Shown here one piece after another: positions 1 to 9,618 of a stretch of 64,000 bases of DNA. The notes under the pieces were generated by a model. The model worked only from the letters and a program-made list of their open reading frames with translations, searched no databases and was not told the DNA's origin. Source of the DNA: JAULUH01 sp032111745 (GTDB taxonomy: Bacteria; Chloroflexota; Anaerolineae; JAAEKA01); assembly GCA_032111745.1 (NCBI GenBank), contig JAULUH010000280.1, positions 24,635 through 88,634 on the forward strand, in the 5' to 3' direction. The position numbers and the translations under genes were made by a program. Positions within the stretch are counted from its first letter, which is position 1. Each line of letters begins with the position of its first letter.

Positions 1-271
1 TGAGCATCGACGCCGACTTGGCGGGGTCGAAGCCTTTGGCATAGGCGTCCAGGTCAGTGCCGACGGTGTCAGTGGCGCTCTTGAACAGGCTGCTGAGCGC
101 GTCTGCACCACCAGGCTGCGCGGCGATCCGCTTGACGCCGCTCAGGACGGCGGCTATTCCCAATGGTGCCACCTTCTTCACGATGTCCGGGGGCAGTCCC
201 ACACGCTTGCCCAGGTCCTCCAAGACTGGACCACCAAATGAGGTGATCATGCTCGTAATCATGTCTGCCAT
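1..271 (-). CDS. DUF937-like protein (5' part only)
   Basis: This is the first 90 codons of a leftward gene whose 3' end lies beyond the left edge. The start is set by the first ATG (MADMITSMITSFGG), with AAGGA about nine bases upstream. The visible part is helical and rich in Gly, Ala and Leu, with LGKRVGLPPDIVKKVAPLG, which fits the DUF937 (YidB-like) family of small bacterial proteins of unknown role. No signal peptide or membrane segment is seen. A candidate promoter lies about 110 bases upstream. The family call rests on pattern only and the missing C-terminus could change it. Confidence 0.5.
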   Translation of the reverse strand, partial: MADMITSMITSFGGPVLEDLGKRVGLPPDIVKKVAPLGIAAVLSGVKRIAAQPGGADALSSLFKSATDTVGTDLDAYAKGFDPAKSASML

Positions 272-382
272 AACTGATCGTCCTTTCGTCCTCTAAAGTG
301 CTGCGCTGTTGGCGCATAGCGATAGCTGCAGCCGGCAGAGGTTGGGGCCACCTGCCAAAGCTGCCGAGTCACACCCGCAGAC

Positions 383-412
383 AGTATAGCAGACCTAGTG
401 TAGGCGCCACAA
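383..412 (-). promoter_or_regulatory. Candidate sigma70 promoter for the DUF937-like gene
   Basis: On the minus strand TTGTGG and TATACT are separated by 18 bases. The TATACT is a strong -10 match and the -35 is fair. It sits back to back with the tRNA promoter. Confidence 0.5.
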
Positions 413-421
413 AAAGCCGAT

Positions 422-450
422 TTGACAGTGGGATGGGCCGGCGGTAAAAT
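422..450 (+). promoter_or_regulatory. Sigma70 promoter of tRNA-Arg
   Basis: A perfect TTGACA is followed after exactly 17 bases by TAAAAT. The tRNA begins ten bases after the -10 box, so transcription starts only a few bases before the mature 5' end. GG directly precedes the -10 box, a feature shared by several promoters here. Confidence 0.85.
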
Positions 451-460
451 TTACATGTAC

Positions 461-537
461 GCCCCCGTAGCTCAGTGGACCAGAGCATCGGTCTTCGGAA
501 CCGAGAGTCGCAGGTTCGAATCCTGCCGGGGGTGCCA
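461..537 (+). tRNA. tRNA-Arg (anticodon TCG)
   Basis: A full cloverleaf can be drawn. The acceptor arm GCCCCCG pairs with CGGGGGT, the D stem is GCTC/GAGC, and the anticodon stem TCGGT/ACCGA encloses the loop CTTCGGA, so the anticodon is TCG (reads CGA). The T arm is GCAGG-TTCGAAT-CCTGC. The discriminator base is G and the CCA end is encoded. The 77 bases include CCA. Confidence 0.95.
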
Positions 538-541
538 GCTT

Positions 542-599
542 TACCGCAAAGACGCAAAGGCACCAAGAGATTCCTCGGCGCCTTTGCGTCTTTGCGGTA
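542..599. repeat. Long inverted repeat (hairpin) after tRNA-Arg
   Basis: TACCGCAAAGACGCAAAGGC at 542-561 is exactly repeated in reverse complement at 580-599, giving a 20-bp stem with an 18-base loop. It starts four bases after the tRNA CCA end and could end the tRNA transcript, although no T run follows. The internal CGCAAAGACGCAAAGG wording looks like a dispersed intergenic repeat. Confidence 0.8.
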
Positions 600-624
600 G
601 GTAATGAACCAGGGAGGCGGTCCA

Positions 625-1545
625 GTGGGCAATATCACCACGCAGGAACTGGAACTCGTTTGGGAGTCGAAGATCGCTGACCTGCTGGCAGGTGAGAGGG
701 ACAGGCGCTTCGAGGCCAGTGGCGTGCACCACAGAAATGGCTACCTGCACATTGTCTGCGACGACGGCCCCTTTGTTGTGCGCATCCGCGTGGAGGACGG
801 TGTTGTGCAGCCGGAGCACACCTTGATCGAACTGCGAGGCGGTGCCATGGGGTACGAGGATGTCACCTTCGAGCCTCACGGCAAGCTCTGGTACTGCCTG
901 ATCGAGGCGGCCGAGACCAAGTCCGGCCTCTTGAAGCCGCGTGTCGAAGCCTTCGATGAGAACTTCGTGTTTGTGGAGAACTTCTGGCTGGACTTCTCAT
1001 TGAAGGCCGGCAACAAGGGCATCGAGGGGTTGTCCTATTTGCAGCATGGCAATCACGACTACCTGCTGGGGTTGTGCGAGGGCAATAAGTGCAAGAGCGG
1101 CAGTGCCGGCCGCGAGCCGGGACAGGGGCGTATCCAGGTGTTCCGGCGGGCACCCGGCCAGTGGGACCATATCGGGACCATCAAGCTGCCGAAGACCGTG
1201 CTTTTCGAGGACTATGCCGGCCTCGACTTCCGCGACCGTTACGTGACGGTGGTATCACAGATGTCGTCGGCCCTGTGGATGGGCCGAGTGCGTTCCGATC
1301 GCACCAATCTGGACAGTATTTGGGAGGACGATGGGGTAACCTTTCTGTTCCCGCGCAGCAGGAACGGAAAGATCATCTACTGCAACCTGGAGGGGGTGAC
1401 GTGGATTGGCGAGCGCATGTTGGCCCTGGTGTCGGATAAGGCCAAGGCCGACCGGCAAGCGTCGCGGTGCGCAGAAAAGGAGCAGTCGCTGCACATCTTC
1501 AGGCTGCCCAAGGGATTCAGGGGACCTGGTGAAAAAGGATCGTAG
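625..1545 (+). CDS. Hypothetical protein, possible soluble beta-propeller
   Basis: I do not recognise the family. The 306-residue product lacks a signal peptide and membrane segments. It shows repeated beta-strand-like blocks ending in short Gly/Asp turns (GNKGIEGLSYL, YAGLDFRDRYVTVVS, GVTWIGERMLALVS), as in propeller proteins of the SdiA-regulated or esterase-like phytase type. The GTG at 625 is chosen because AGGGAGG lies seven bases before it; an in-frame ATG at 604 has no such site. The C-terminus is basic and Cys-poor. The gene stands alone between the tRNA and the zinc-ribbon gene. A catalytic role cannot be assigned. Confidence 0.5.
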   Translation: MGNITTQELELVWESKIADLLAGERDRRFEASGVHHRNGYLHIVCDDGPFVVRIRVEDGVVQPEHTLIELRGGAMGYEDVTFEPHGKLWYCLIEAAETKSGLLKPRVEAFDENFVFVENFWLDFSLKAGNKGIEGLSYLQHGNHDYLLGLCEGNKCKSGSAGREPGQGRIQVFRRAPGQWDHIGTIKLPKTVLFEDYAGLDFRDRYVTVVSQMSSALWMGRVRSDRTNLDSIWEDDGVTFLFPRSRNGKIIYCNLEGVTWIGERMLALVSDKAKADRQASRCAEKEQSLHIFRLPKGFRGPGEKGS

Positions 1546-1636
1546 AGTAGGACCGGTGGCGGACGAGGGGCAGAGGTAATCGTGGAAATCGTGGCCTTAA
1601 TGCGACCTATGGCCCAAGGAACAGCACCCACCACGC

Positions 1637-1665
1637 TTCGCCAATCTATGGAACCGTGGTACAAT
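1637..1665 (+). promoter_or_regulatory. Candidate promoter before the zinc-ribbon/LCP genes
   Basis: TTCGCC and TACAAT are 17 bases apart. The -10 box is preceded by CGTGG, the same GTGG context found at several other promoters in this window. Confidence 0.5.
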
Positions 1666-1689
1666 GCTGTCGCACAGGAGAGGTGAGCT

Positions 1690-1905
1690 ATGGCCGACTG
1701 CCCCAACTGCGGAACCTGGAACCCTGACGACAAAATCGTGTGCTGGCGCTGCCAGATGGAGCTGCCTCGGCCCGTGGACAAGAAGCGTAGGGAACCGATG
1801 CGTTTTCTGGGGCTGCCGGTGTGGTCATGGTCTATCATCATAGTCATGTTGCTGGCAATTGTCCTGGCCCAGTGCCTGTTCCTACCCCCAGTGGCCGGGC
1901 CATGA
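1690..1905 (+). CDS. Zinc-ribbon single-pass membrane protein
   Basis: A 71-residue protein. It opens with a zinc ribbon (CPNCGTWNPDDKIVCWRC: two CxxC pairs at residues 5-8 and 19-22), continues with a basic stretch (KKRRE), and ends with one hydrophobic segment at about residues 43-63 and a short Pro-rich tail. The expected topology is a cytoplasmic zinc ribbon on a membrane anchor. The start has AGGAGAGGTGAG just upstream. It precedes the LCP gene by 12 bases and is probably cotranscribed with it. The function is unknown; zinc ribbons of this kind often bind nucleic acid or protein partners. Confidence 0.7.
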   Translation: MADCPNCGTWNPDDKIVCWRCQMELPRPVDKKRREPMRFLGLPVWSWSIIIVMLLAIVLAQCLFLPPVAGP

Positions 1906-1917
1906 TCTCTCCCCGGC

Positions 1918-2886
1918 ATGCTACCTTCTAATCCCACTTTTGCCCGCCGCGCGCGGTTGCGTCGCCAGCGCCGGGAAAACGCTTCCCTACCTCTGTTTCT
2001 GGCCCTGGGCACCCTCATGGGCAGCCTGTGCCTGCTAGCGCTGCTGCCAGCGGCCGTGCTCAGCCGGGCGCTTGGGCCCGGGCTTGGGGCCCTCAACCTG
2101 GCTGCGCCCCAAGTGCTGGTGATGGGGGTCGATCGCCGGCCGGATGAGGCCGGCCCCAGCCGGAGCGATTCGATGATTCTGGCTGGCCTCAACCCGGACA
2201 CGGGCCAGGCCGGGCTGCTGTCCATCCCCCGGGACCTTTGGGTATCGATCCCGGGAGTGGGCTCGCAGCGCATCAACGCGGCGCTGGTGCTGGGCGATGA
2301 CCCGGCCAACCCCGCGGCAGGGCCACAGTTGGCGGGCCGTACCGTGGGGGATCTGTTCGGCCAGCCGGTTGATCGCTACATGGTGCTGGACTTCCAGACT
2401 TTTGTCCGCCTGGTGGATGCCATGGGTGGCATCGAGGTCGATGCGCCGCAGCCGATTGTGGACACGGCCTATCCCACGTTCGACTACGGTGTGACCACGA
2501 TCCGCTTTGCGGCCGGACCACAGGTTCTCGATGGCGAACAGGCCCTGGTCTACGTGCGCACCCGCCACGACGACGACGATTTCGGCCGGGCCGAGCGCCA
2601 ACAGCAGGTGATTAGCGCCATGACGGCCCGACTGGCCCAGCCCGCCACCTGGGCGCAGCTGCCCGCCATCTTTGCGGTGCTGCGCGATGGCGTGCTGACC
2701 GACCTAACCCCGGCTGACCTGCCTGGGCTGGCCCCGCTGGCGCTGGCTATGCTGCGGGGAAAGGTGGCCACGGCCACGCTGGACGGCGATCGCACGACAC
2801 CCTGGACCACAGAGGAAGGTGCCTGGGTCCTGTTGCCCAACTGGCCGGCGATCGACCAGGTGGTGGACGAGTTATTTGGCCGTTAG
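1918..2886 (+). CDS. LytR-CpsA-Psr (LCP) family cell-wall ligase
   Basis: LCP proteins move glycopolymers from a polyprenyl-phosphate carrier onto peptidoglycan or protein at the outer face of the membrane. The 322-residue product has a basic N-terminus, one membrane segment at about residues 23-50, then the LCP domain. Family landmarks are MGVDRRPDE, SRSDSMILAG, LSIPRDLWVS (Arg and Asp that hold the pyrophosphate and metal) and RTRHDDDDFGRAERQQQ. The length is normal. The start is the first ATG after the upstream gene; no clear ribosome site is seen, so coupling to the upstream gene is possible. Which polymer is moved cannot be told. Confidence 0.92.
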   Translation: MLPSNPTFARRARLRRQRRENASLPLFLALGTLMGSLCLLALLPAAVLSRALGPGLGALNLAAPQVLVMGVDRRPDEAGPSRSDSMILAGLNPDTGQAGLLSIPRDLWVSIPGVGSQRINAALVLGDDPANPAAGPQLAGRTVGDLFGQPVDRYMVLDFQTFVRLVDAMGGIEVDAPQPIVDTAYPTFDYGVTTIRFAAGPQVLDGEQALVYVRTRHDDDDFGRAERQQQVISAMTARLAQPATWAQLPAIFAVLRDGVLTDLTPADLPGLAPLALAMLRGKVATATLDGDRTTPWTTEEGAWVLLPNWPAIDQVVDELFGR

Positions 2887-2917
2887 CTGTTTGGCCATTC
2901 ATGAAGGAGTGTGAGAT

Positions 2918-3316
2918 ATGGCAGAGAAGAGTCTCGTGCAGAAGCTGCGCCTGCAAGGTGGCCAGCGGGCGCTGATCGCCAATACGCCTGCTGGCTATGT
3001 GGAAGGTTTGGGCCCGCTACCCGCCGGCTTACAGGTGGATACGCAGCCCGAGGGTGACAGCCTCTATGACTTCGTGCACTTGTTCGTGGTGGACAGTGCC
3101 GAGTTGGAGCGATTGGGCCCTGGGGCCATGGCCGCGGCAAAGTACGACGCTGTGGTCTGGATCTCCTACCCCAAGACCAGCTCCGGGATGCCGACGGACC
3201 TGACCCGCGATGTGCTGTGGCAGCTGATACCGGGCTTGCGGCCGGTGTCCCAGGTCGCGGTGGACGATACCTGGTCGGCGATGCGCTTCCGGCCGGCGGC
3301 CGAGGTGGGTAAATAG
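2918..3316 (+). CDS. DUF3052-like protein
   Basis: A small soluble protein of 132 residues. It carries a Rossmann-like N-terminal phrase (LRLQGGQRALIANTPAGY), a run naming a hydrophobic strand (YDFVHLFVVDSAEL), and VWISYPKTSSGMPTDLTRD followed by DDTWSAMRFR. This order matches DUF3052, in which an IxYPK...TDLTRD block and a DxTWSxxRF block are conserved. The function of the family is unknown. The start has AAGGAG (GAAGGAGTG) about nine bases before the ATG. It follows LCP by 31 bases and precedes the next gene by six, so it belongs to this rightward group. Confidence 0.65.
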   Translation: MAEKSLVQKLRLQGGQRALIANTPAGYVEGLGPLPAGLQVDTQPEGDSLYDFVHLFVVDSAELERLGPGAMAAAKYDAVVWISYPKTSSGMPTDLTRDVLWQLIPGLRPVSQVAVDDTWSAMRFRPAAEVGK

Positions 3317-3322
3317 CGCTCG

Positions 3323-3601
3323 ATGGATACCAAGACTATCGTCGACGTGACGGGCTGGATCGGCGTGGTGCTGCTGTTGGTGGCCTATGGCCTGGTGTCG
3401 GTGCGGCGCTTGGAGGGGGACTCGACTTCCTACCAACTGCTCAACGTCGTGGGCAGTGCCTTGCTGATCGTCAACAGCTACACCAACCGCGCGTTTCCCT
3501 CGGTGGCTGTCAACCTGTTTTGGATAGGCATCGGCGCATTTGCGCTGGTGCGGGCCACGATGCGCGAGGGAGGCAAGTCTCATGACCCTGGCACTTACTG
3601 A
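3323..3601 (+). CDS. Small multi-pass membrane protein (CBU_0592-like)
   Basis: The 92-residue product has three hydrophobic segments (about residues 10-25, 38-53 and 58-76) with short polar links, and the phrase YQLLNVVGSALLIVNSYTNRAFPSV typical in form of the CBU_0592 membrane family. The role of that family is unknown. The stop lies inside the next gene, a 20-base overlap with the aconitase X start, so the two are likely translated from one message. Confidence 0.6.
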   Translation: MDTKTIVDVTGWIGVVLLLVAYGLVSVRRLEGDSTSYQLLNVVGSALLIVNSYTNRAFPSVAVNLFWIGIGAFALVRATMREGGKSHDPGTY

Positions 3602-5429
3602 GCGAGACCAGGAGCTGTTGGCCGGTGCAGCCGGACCTGCAGCCCAGCTGGCGATGTCCATCCTGGTGCGCATGGGCCAGGTCTACGCCGCGCCAGCCCT
3701 GATGGATATCAGCGCCGCCCACATCGACAGCACCATCTATATCGGAGAGGCCGGGCTGGAGTTCGCGGAACGGCTGGCCAGCCTGGGCGCGCGCGTGGCC
3801 GTGCCCACTACCCTCAACGTCAGCGGGCTGGACGAGCATCACTGGCAGGAGTGGCCCGTGCCGGCGGATTGGGCATCCAAGGCCCATCGCCAGATGATGG
3901 CCTATCAGAGCATGGGCGCGGAGCCTACCTGGACCTGTGCACCGTACCAGACCGCGTGGCGGCCGGCCTTTGGCCAACAGGTGGCCTGGGGTGAGTCTAA
4001 CGCTATCGCCTTTGCCAACTCGGTGTTGGGGGCGCGTACTGAGCGCTACCCCGACCTGCTGGATATCTGCTGCGCCATCACCGGCCGAGTACCGGCCATA
4101 GGGCTGCACCTCGCTGAGAACCGGGCCGGCCAGTTGCTGCTGCGATTGGTGGATGTGCCCCTGGCGGTGCAGCAAGACGACAGCTTCTACCCCGTGCTGG
4201 GCCATCTGGTGGGCCAGCTGGCCGGGGATGGCATCCCGGTGATCGATGGGCTGCGCGTGTCGCCGACCGAGGACCAGCTGAAGGCGCTGGGTGCAGCCGC
4301 GGCCTCATCTGGCGCGGTGGCGCTATTTCACGTGGTTGGGGTGACGCCTGAGGCGCCGACCCTGGACGCGGCGTTCCAGGGCCATCGGCCGGCGCGAGAG
4401 ATCGCTATAGCGATGCGCGAGCTGCGATTGGCGCGGGAAGCGTTGACCACAGCAGAGGGTGATCGGCTGGACATGGTGGTGTTGGGTAGCCCGCACTTCT
4501 CGCTGGCCGAGTTCGCCCAGTTGGCGGGGCTGGTGACAGGGCAGCAGGCACATCCGGAGGTGAGTTTCCTGGTGACTTCCAGCCGGGGGATGGTGCAGCT
4601 GGCCCGGCGAGCCGGCTACCTGGACGTGTTGGAGGCCTTTGGCGGCCGGGTGACCGTGGACACCTGCATCCTTGCCACGCCCATGTTGCCGGCCGCTGTG
4701 AAGGTGTTGATGACCAACTCCGCCAAGTATGCCTACTATGCGCCGGGGATGCTGGACACTCGGGTCACCTTTGGCAGCCTGGAGGATTGTGTGCGCTCTG
4801 CGGTGATGGGGCAGGTGGTGCGGGATGATAGGGTCTGGCGGGCAGGTTTCGGACGCGATAGCGCGCAGATGAGCGGTTTGGAGCACGATCGCGCGCAGGC
4901 GAGCGGTCTGGAACACGATGGCACAAGGGCGGGCGAAGTCACGCAGCGCGATGGGCGCGAACAGGTGGCCATGGTGAGAGGCCAGGTTGTGGTGGCTGGG
5001 TGTGCTGCGGGGGAGGCCCTGGTAGCGGGCGAGCCGCTCTCGTTTTGGGGCGGCTATGACTACCGCACGGGCGAGATCATCGATCGCCGCCATCCGTTGA
5101 GCGGAGCGGTGGCGGCGGGGCGGGTGTTGTGTGTGCCTTTCACACGCGGGTCGTCGACCACTACGGCGGTGTTACTGGAGGCGGTACGCGCGGGCACCGC
5201 GCCGGCGGCTATTGTGACTACCGGTATCGATTCGTTTTTCGCTCTGGCGTCGGTGGTGGCTGACGAGATGTACGGCCGGGCCGTCCCCGTGGTCTCGCTG
5301 TTGCCGGCAGATTTCGCCCGCCTGGGCACAGGCGACCGGATCGAGCTGGATGAGATGGGCGCGCTACGGCTGGGTAGCCTCGATCTGGCGGCTGACGTCG
5401 ACCATGGTGGAGACGGGAGCCTGGCCTAG
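3582..5429 (+). CDS. Aconitase X, catalytic and swivel parts in one chain
   Basis: AcnX enzymes are hydro-lyases. Known members dehydrate cis-3-hydroxyproline in bacteria or phosphomevalonate in archaea; the substrate here is unknown. Of 615 residues, about 1-425 form the catalytic part with TTLNVSG, TWTCAPY (Cys119 a likely cluster or metal ligand) and ESNAIAFANSVLGART (138 onward). About 465-600 form the swivel part with FWGGYDYRTGEIIDRRHP and PFTRGSSTTTAV. The two parts are often separate genes. The linker is built from an imperfect 30-base tandem repeat. GGGAGG precedes the ATG at 3582. The last 66 bases overlap the end of the convergent solute-binding gene. Confidence 0.88.
   Translation: MTLALTERDQELLAGAAGPAAQLAMSILVRMGQVYAAPALMDISAAHIDSTIYIGEAGLEFAERLASLGARVAVPTTLNVSGLDEHHWQEWPVPADWASKAHRQMMAYQSMGAEPTWTCAPYQTAWRPAFGQQVAWGESNAIAFANSVLGARTERYPDLLDICCAITGRVPAIGLHLAENRAGQLLLRLVDVPLAVQQDDSFYPVLGHLVGQLAGDGIPVIDGLRVSPTEDQLKALGAAAASSGAVALFHVVGVTPEAPTLDAAFQGHRPAREIAIAMRELRLAREALTTAEGDRLDMVVLGSPHFSLAEFAQLAGLVTGQQAHPEVSFLVTSSRGMVQLARRAGYLDVLEAFGGRVTVDTCILATPMLPAAVKVLMTNSAKYAYYAPGMLDTRVTFGSLEDCVRSAVMGQVVRDDRVWRAGFGRDSAQMSGLEHDRAQASGLEHDGTRAGEVTQRDGREQVAMVRGQVVVAGCAAGEALVAGEPLSFWGGYDYRTGEIIDRRHPLSGAVAAGRVLCVPFTRGSSTTTAVLLEAVRAGTAPAAIVTTGIDSFFALASVVADEMYGRAVPVVSLLPADFARLGTGDRIELDEMGALRLGSLDLAADVDHGGDGSLA
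4857..4940 (+). repeat. In-frame 30-base tandem repeat in the aconitase X linker
   Basis: Units at 4857-4886 and 4887-4916 share GCGCGCAG, GAGCGGT and GGA(G/A)CAC, with a partial third unit from 4917. They encode successive SGLEHD-type peptides. Because 30 is a multiple of three, the repeat lengthens the linker between the two domains without a frameshift. Confidence 0.75.
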
Positions 5430-6725
5430 CAGGTAGATCTGTTCCCAGGCGGCGCTGGCCAGGCGCGAGGCCTCGGCCTGGTTGGCAAAGTGCTCGGCAA
5501 TGACCGAATATCCTTTGAGCTGGCCGTCGGCGAACACGGCCAGGTCCATCTGACCAGCCTTGGTGGGGTACTGCTCGCGGATGGTGGCGATCCAGTCATC
5601 CACCAGGGAGAGCCGCGCGGGCTGGAGGAACTGAGCCTGAGCCATGGCCCGGCCGTAGTCAGGGCTGATGAGAAACTGCAGGAGTTCCCATGCCTCTTCA
5701 GGGTGCTGGGTGTCACTGAAGATAGCAAAGCCGTCAGTAGTGGCAAGGGTGGCGCGGCGGACGGGCCCGGCGGGCAGGGGCGCGACGCCGATGCGAAAGT
5801 CGGAGTTGGCCAGGATGTCCTTCAGGGCCCAAGAGCCATCCTCCACCATGGCCAGGCGGCCGGCGGCGAAAGCGTCCCAGGGGTTCAGATTGTTTACGTC
5901 CAAGGGGGTAGCCATAACGCGATCATCCCACATGCGGGCCCGGATCCACTCCATGGCTGCCAAGGCCTCAGCTTCATCCATTCGGCTGTTGGTGGGATCT
6001 TCGGGGTCGACGAAATGGCCGCCCCAGGCATTGACATGGACCTGGATGCGATCCCACGAGATGTCCAGCATGCTGCCCCAAATGTCGGTCTGGCCGTCGC
6101 CGTTCTCGTCAACAGTCAGGCGGCGCATGGCATCCAGGTAGTCCTCGTAGTCCCAGGACTCGTCGGGGTAGGGGACGCCATAGCGGTCGAAGATGTCCTT
6201 GTTGTAGTAGAGGGCCAGCGCGCCGTGGTACTTGGGCAGGGCGTATTGCCGGCCGTCATCGGTGAAGTAGGACCGGTATTGCACGGGATCCCAATCGTCG
6301 ATGGTGGCCTGGTCGAGGTCCCGGGCAACGAAGGGCCGCAGGTCGTAGGTGAAGCCCTCCTGAGCCCAGACGGGAAAAAAGGCACAGCACCCGGAAAAGA
6401 CGTCCGGCGCCCTGCCGGCCTGGAAATCGGCCAGCATCTCCTGCTCGAAGACATCCGACGGGGGATCCAGGGTGTAGAAGACGCGCAGGTCAGGATGGCT
6501 GGCGTGGAACTGGTCCAGCATCTCTCGGGCCATGGGGGGGAACCACTCGGTCCGCCAGTCCTGGTAGACCAGCTGCACGGGGCCCTCGGGAGTGGGCTCG
6601 CCACCGGGCAGGCGTGACGTGGGGATGGTGCACGCGGCCAGCAAGACAAGGGCCAGGGCCAGGGCAGCCAGCAGCGCTAAGCGGGGATGGCTGGGGTGAT
6701 GAGGTGTTTGGAGTGGCATGGTCAT
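5364..6725 (-). CDS. Extracellular solute-binding lipoprotein (family 1, sugar type)
   Basis: This is a 453-residue substrate-binding protein of a carbohydrate ABC importer. A lipoprotein signal ends in LLAACT, followed by a Pro/Gly-rich tether (to about residue 45). Then comes the family 1 fold: VYQDWRTEW, AGRAPDVF, LPKYHGALALYYNKDIFDR, a DENGDGQTD calcium-like loop, FAAGRLAMVEDGSW and a QHPEEAWELLQFLISPDYGR hinge region. The ATG at 6725 is preferred because GGAGAG lies just before it. No permease or ATPase gene is nearby, so it is an orphan component. Its 3' end overlaps the aconitase X gene tail to tail by 66 bases. The sugar specificity is unknown. Confidence 0.88.
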   Translation of the reverse strand: MTMPLQTPHHPSHPRLALLAALALALVLLAACTIPTSRLPGGEPTPEGPVQLVYQDWRTEWFPPMAREMLDQFHASHPDLRVFYTLDPPSDVFEQEMLADFQAGRAPDVFSGCCAFFPVWAQEGFTYDLRPFVARDLDQATIDDWDPVQYRSYFTDDGRQYALPKYHGALALYYNKDIFDRYGVPYPDESWDYEDYLDAMRRLTVDENGDGQTDIWGSMLDISWDRIQVHVNAWGGHFVDPEDPTNSRMDEAEALAAMEWIRARMWDDRVMATPLDVNNLNPWDAFAAGRLAMVEDGSWALKDILANSDFRIGVAPLPAGPVRRATLATTDGFAIFSDTQHPEEAWELLQFLISPDYGRAMAQAQFLQPARLSLVDDWIATIREQYPTKAGQMDLAVFADGQLKGYSVIAEHFANQAEASRLASAAWEQIYLLGQAPVSTMVDVSRQIEATQP

Positions 6726-6829
6726 GGGCTCTCTCCAATCGGGCACCCGCCAGAGTCGCTGGCCCTGGCTGGAACCGGCTTTCTATACCTGCCATTGTAT
6801 CACGTTTCCTCGATTGCGCCACCAGCAGG

Positions 6830-9001
<2,172 letters not shown>

Positions 9002-9031
9002 GGGTTACCTCAGCTTGATGGGGGATTGTCT

Positions 9032-9054
9032 CAGGTCCCTGGGCCAGGGACCTG
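9032..9054. other. Hairpin in the tex leader
   Basis: CAGGTCCCT and AGGGACCTG (nine-base arms, loop GGGCC) lie between the tex promoter and its TTG start, so the transcript would carry a stable stem about 30 bases before the start codon. Confidence 0.6.
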
Positions 9055-9057
9055 TCG

Positions 9058-9086
9058 ATATTGCCATTGCCAACCGGGATTGTCAA
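9058..9086 (-). promoter_or_regulatory. Sigma70 promoter of tex
   Basis: Reading leftward, TTGACA and CAATAT are 17 bases apart. Its -35 box is only seven bases from the -35 box of the opposite promoter. Confidence 0.75.
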
Positions 9087-9093
9087 GATCGAC

Positions 9094-9122
9094 TTGACAG
9101 ACCATGCAGCCGGTGCTAGACT
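9094..9122 (+). promoter_or_regulatory. Sigma70 promoter of the 9183 gene and dgt
   Basis: TTGACA and TAGACT are separated by 17 bases, about 60 bases before the next rightward start codon. Confidence 0.8.
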
Positions 9123-9182
9123 CGCCGGTGCCGGCGACCTCGGGGACAGCAGATTGCAGGCCAGGCAGAGACGGTGAGTTCC

Positions 9183-9608
9183 ATGGTAGATGACTTGATC
9201 AGTGCGCACTATCCGGGCGTTTTTCCCGACCTGGTGGGAGGCTCCCTGCTCCGCCTGGCGGAGGGTGAGCGCCTTTGGAAGCTCTATTTCTTGCGTCCTG
9301 GCTGGGGCCGTGACGAGCGAGTTGAGCATCGAATCTATACCAAAGAACAGGCCGATGGCTTGATAACCCTGGTGAGCTACAACTTCCGCATGCCGCCAGG
9401 CAGCCGGCCCGTGAAGAGTAACCTGGCTGTGGCTCGCGATATCCCTGAGGATACGCTCAACCAGGTGGTGTGGCGGGTGGTACGCCAGACCGGAATCGGG
9501 CCGGACGAGCTGGAGGTGATCGATCTCAGCGGGTTAGCCACCTTCGAGGAGCAGCTACGCTATCTGCGCCGGCTGGGCGAGTCCGAGCCCAGCGATGTGG
9601 CGAACTGA
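9183..9608 (+). CDS. Hypothetical protein upstream of dGTPase
   Basis: The 141-residue product has no signal peptide or membrane segment and I do not recognise it. It is rich in charged residues. The middle part reads ITLVSYNFRMPPGSRPVKSNLAVARDIPE and the end is helical (FEEQLRYLRRLGESEPS). The ATG at 9183 is chosen because GGTGAG lies just upstream; an in-frame GTG at 9174 is possible. Its own promoter is at 9094-9122, and the dGTPase start follows its stop by ten bases, so the two are one transcription unit. A role linked to nucleotide metabolism would be guesswork. Confidence 0.6.
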   Translation: MVDDLISAHYPGVFPDLVGGSLLRLAEGERLWKLYFLRPGWGRDERVEHRIYTKEQADGLITLVSYNFRMPPGSRPVKSNLAVARDIPEDTLNQVVWRVVRQTGIGPDELEVIDLSGLATFEEQLRYLRRLGESEPSDVAN

Positions 9609-9618
9609 GGTACGAGAA

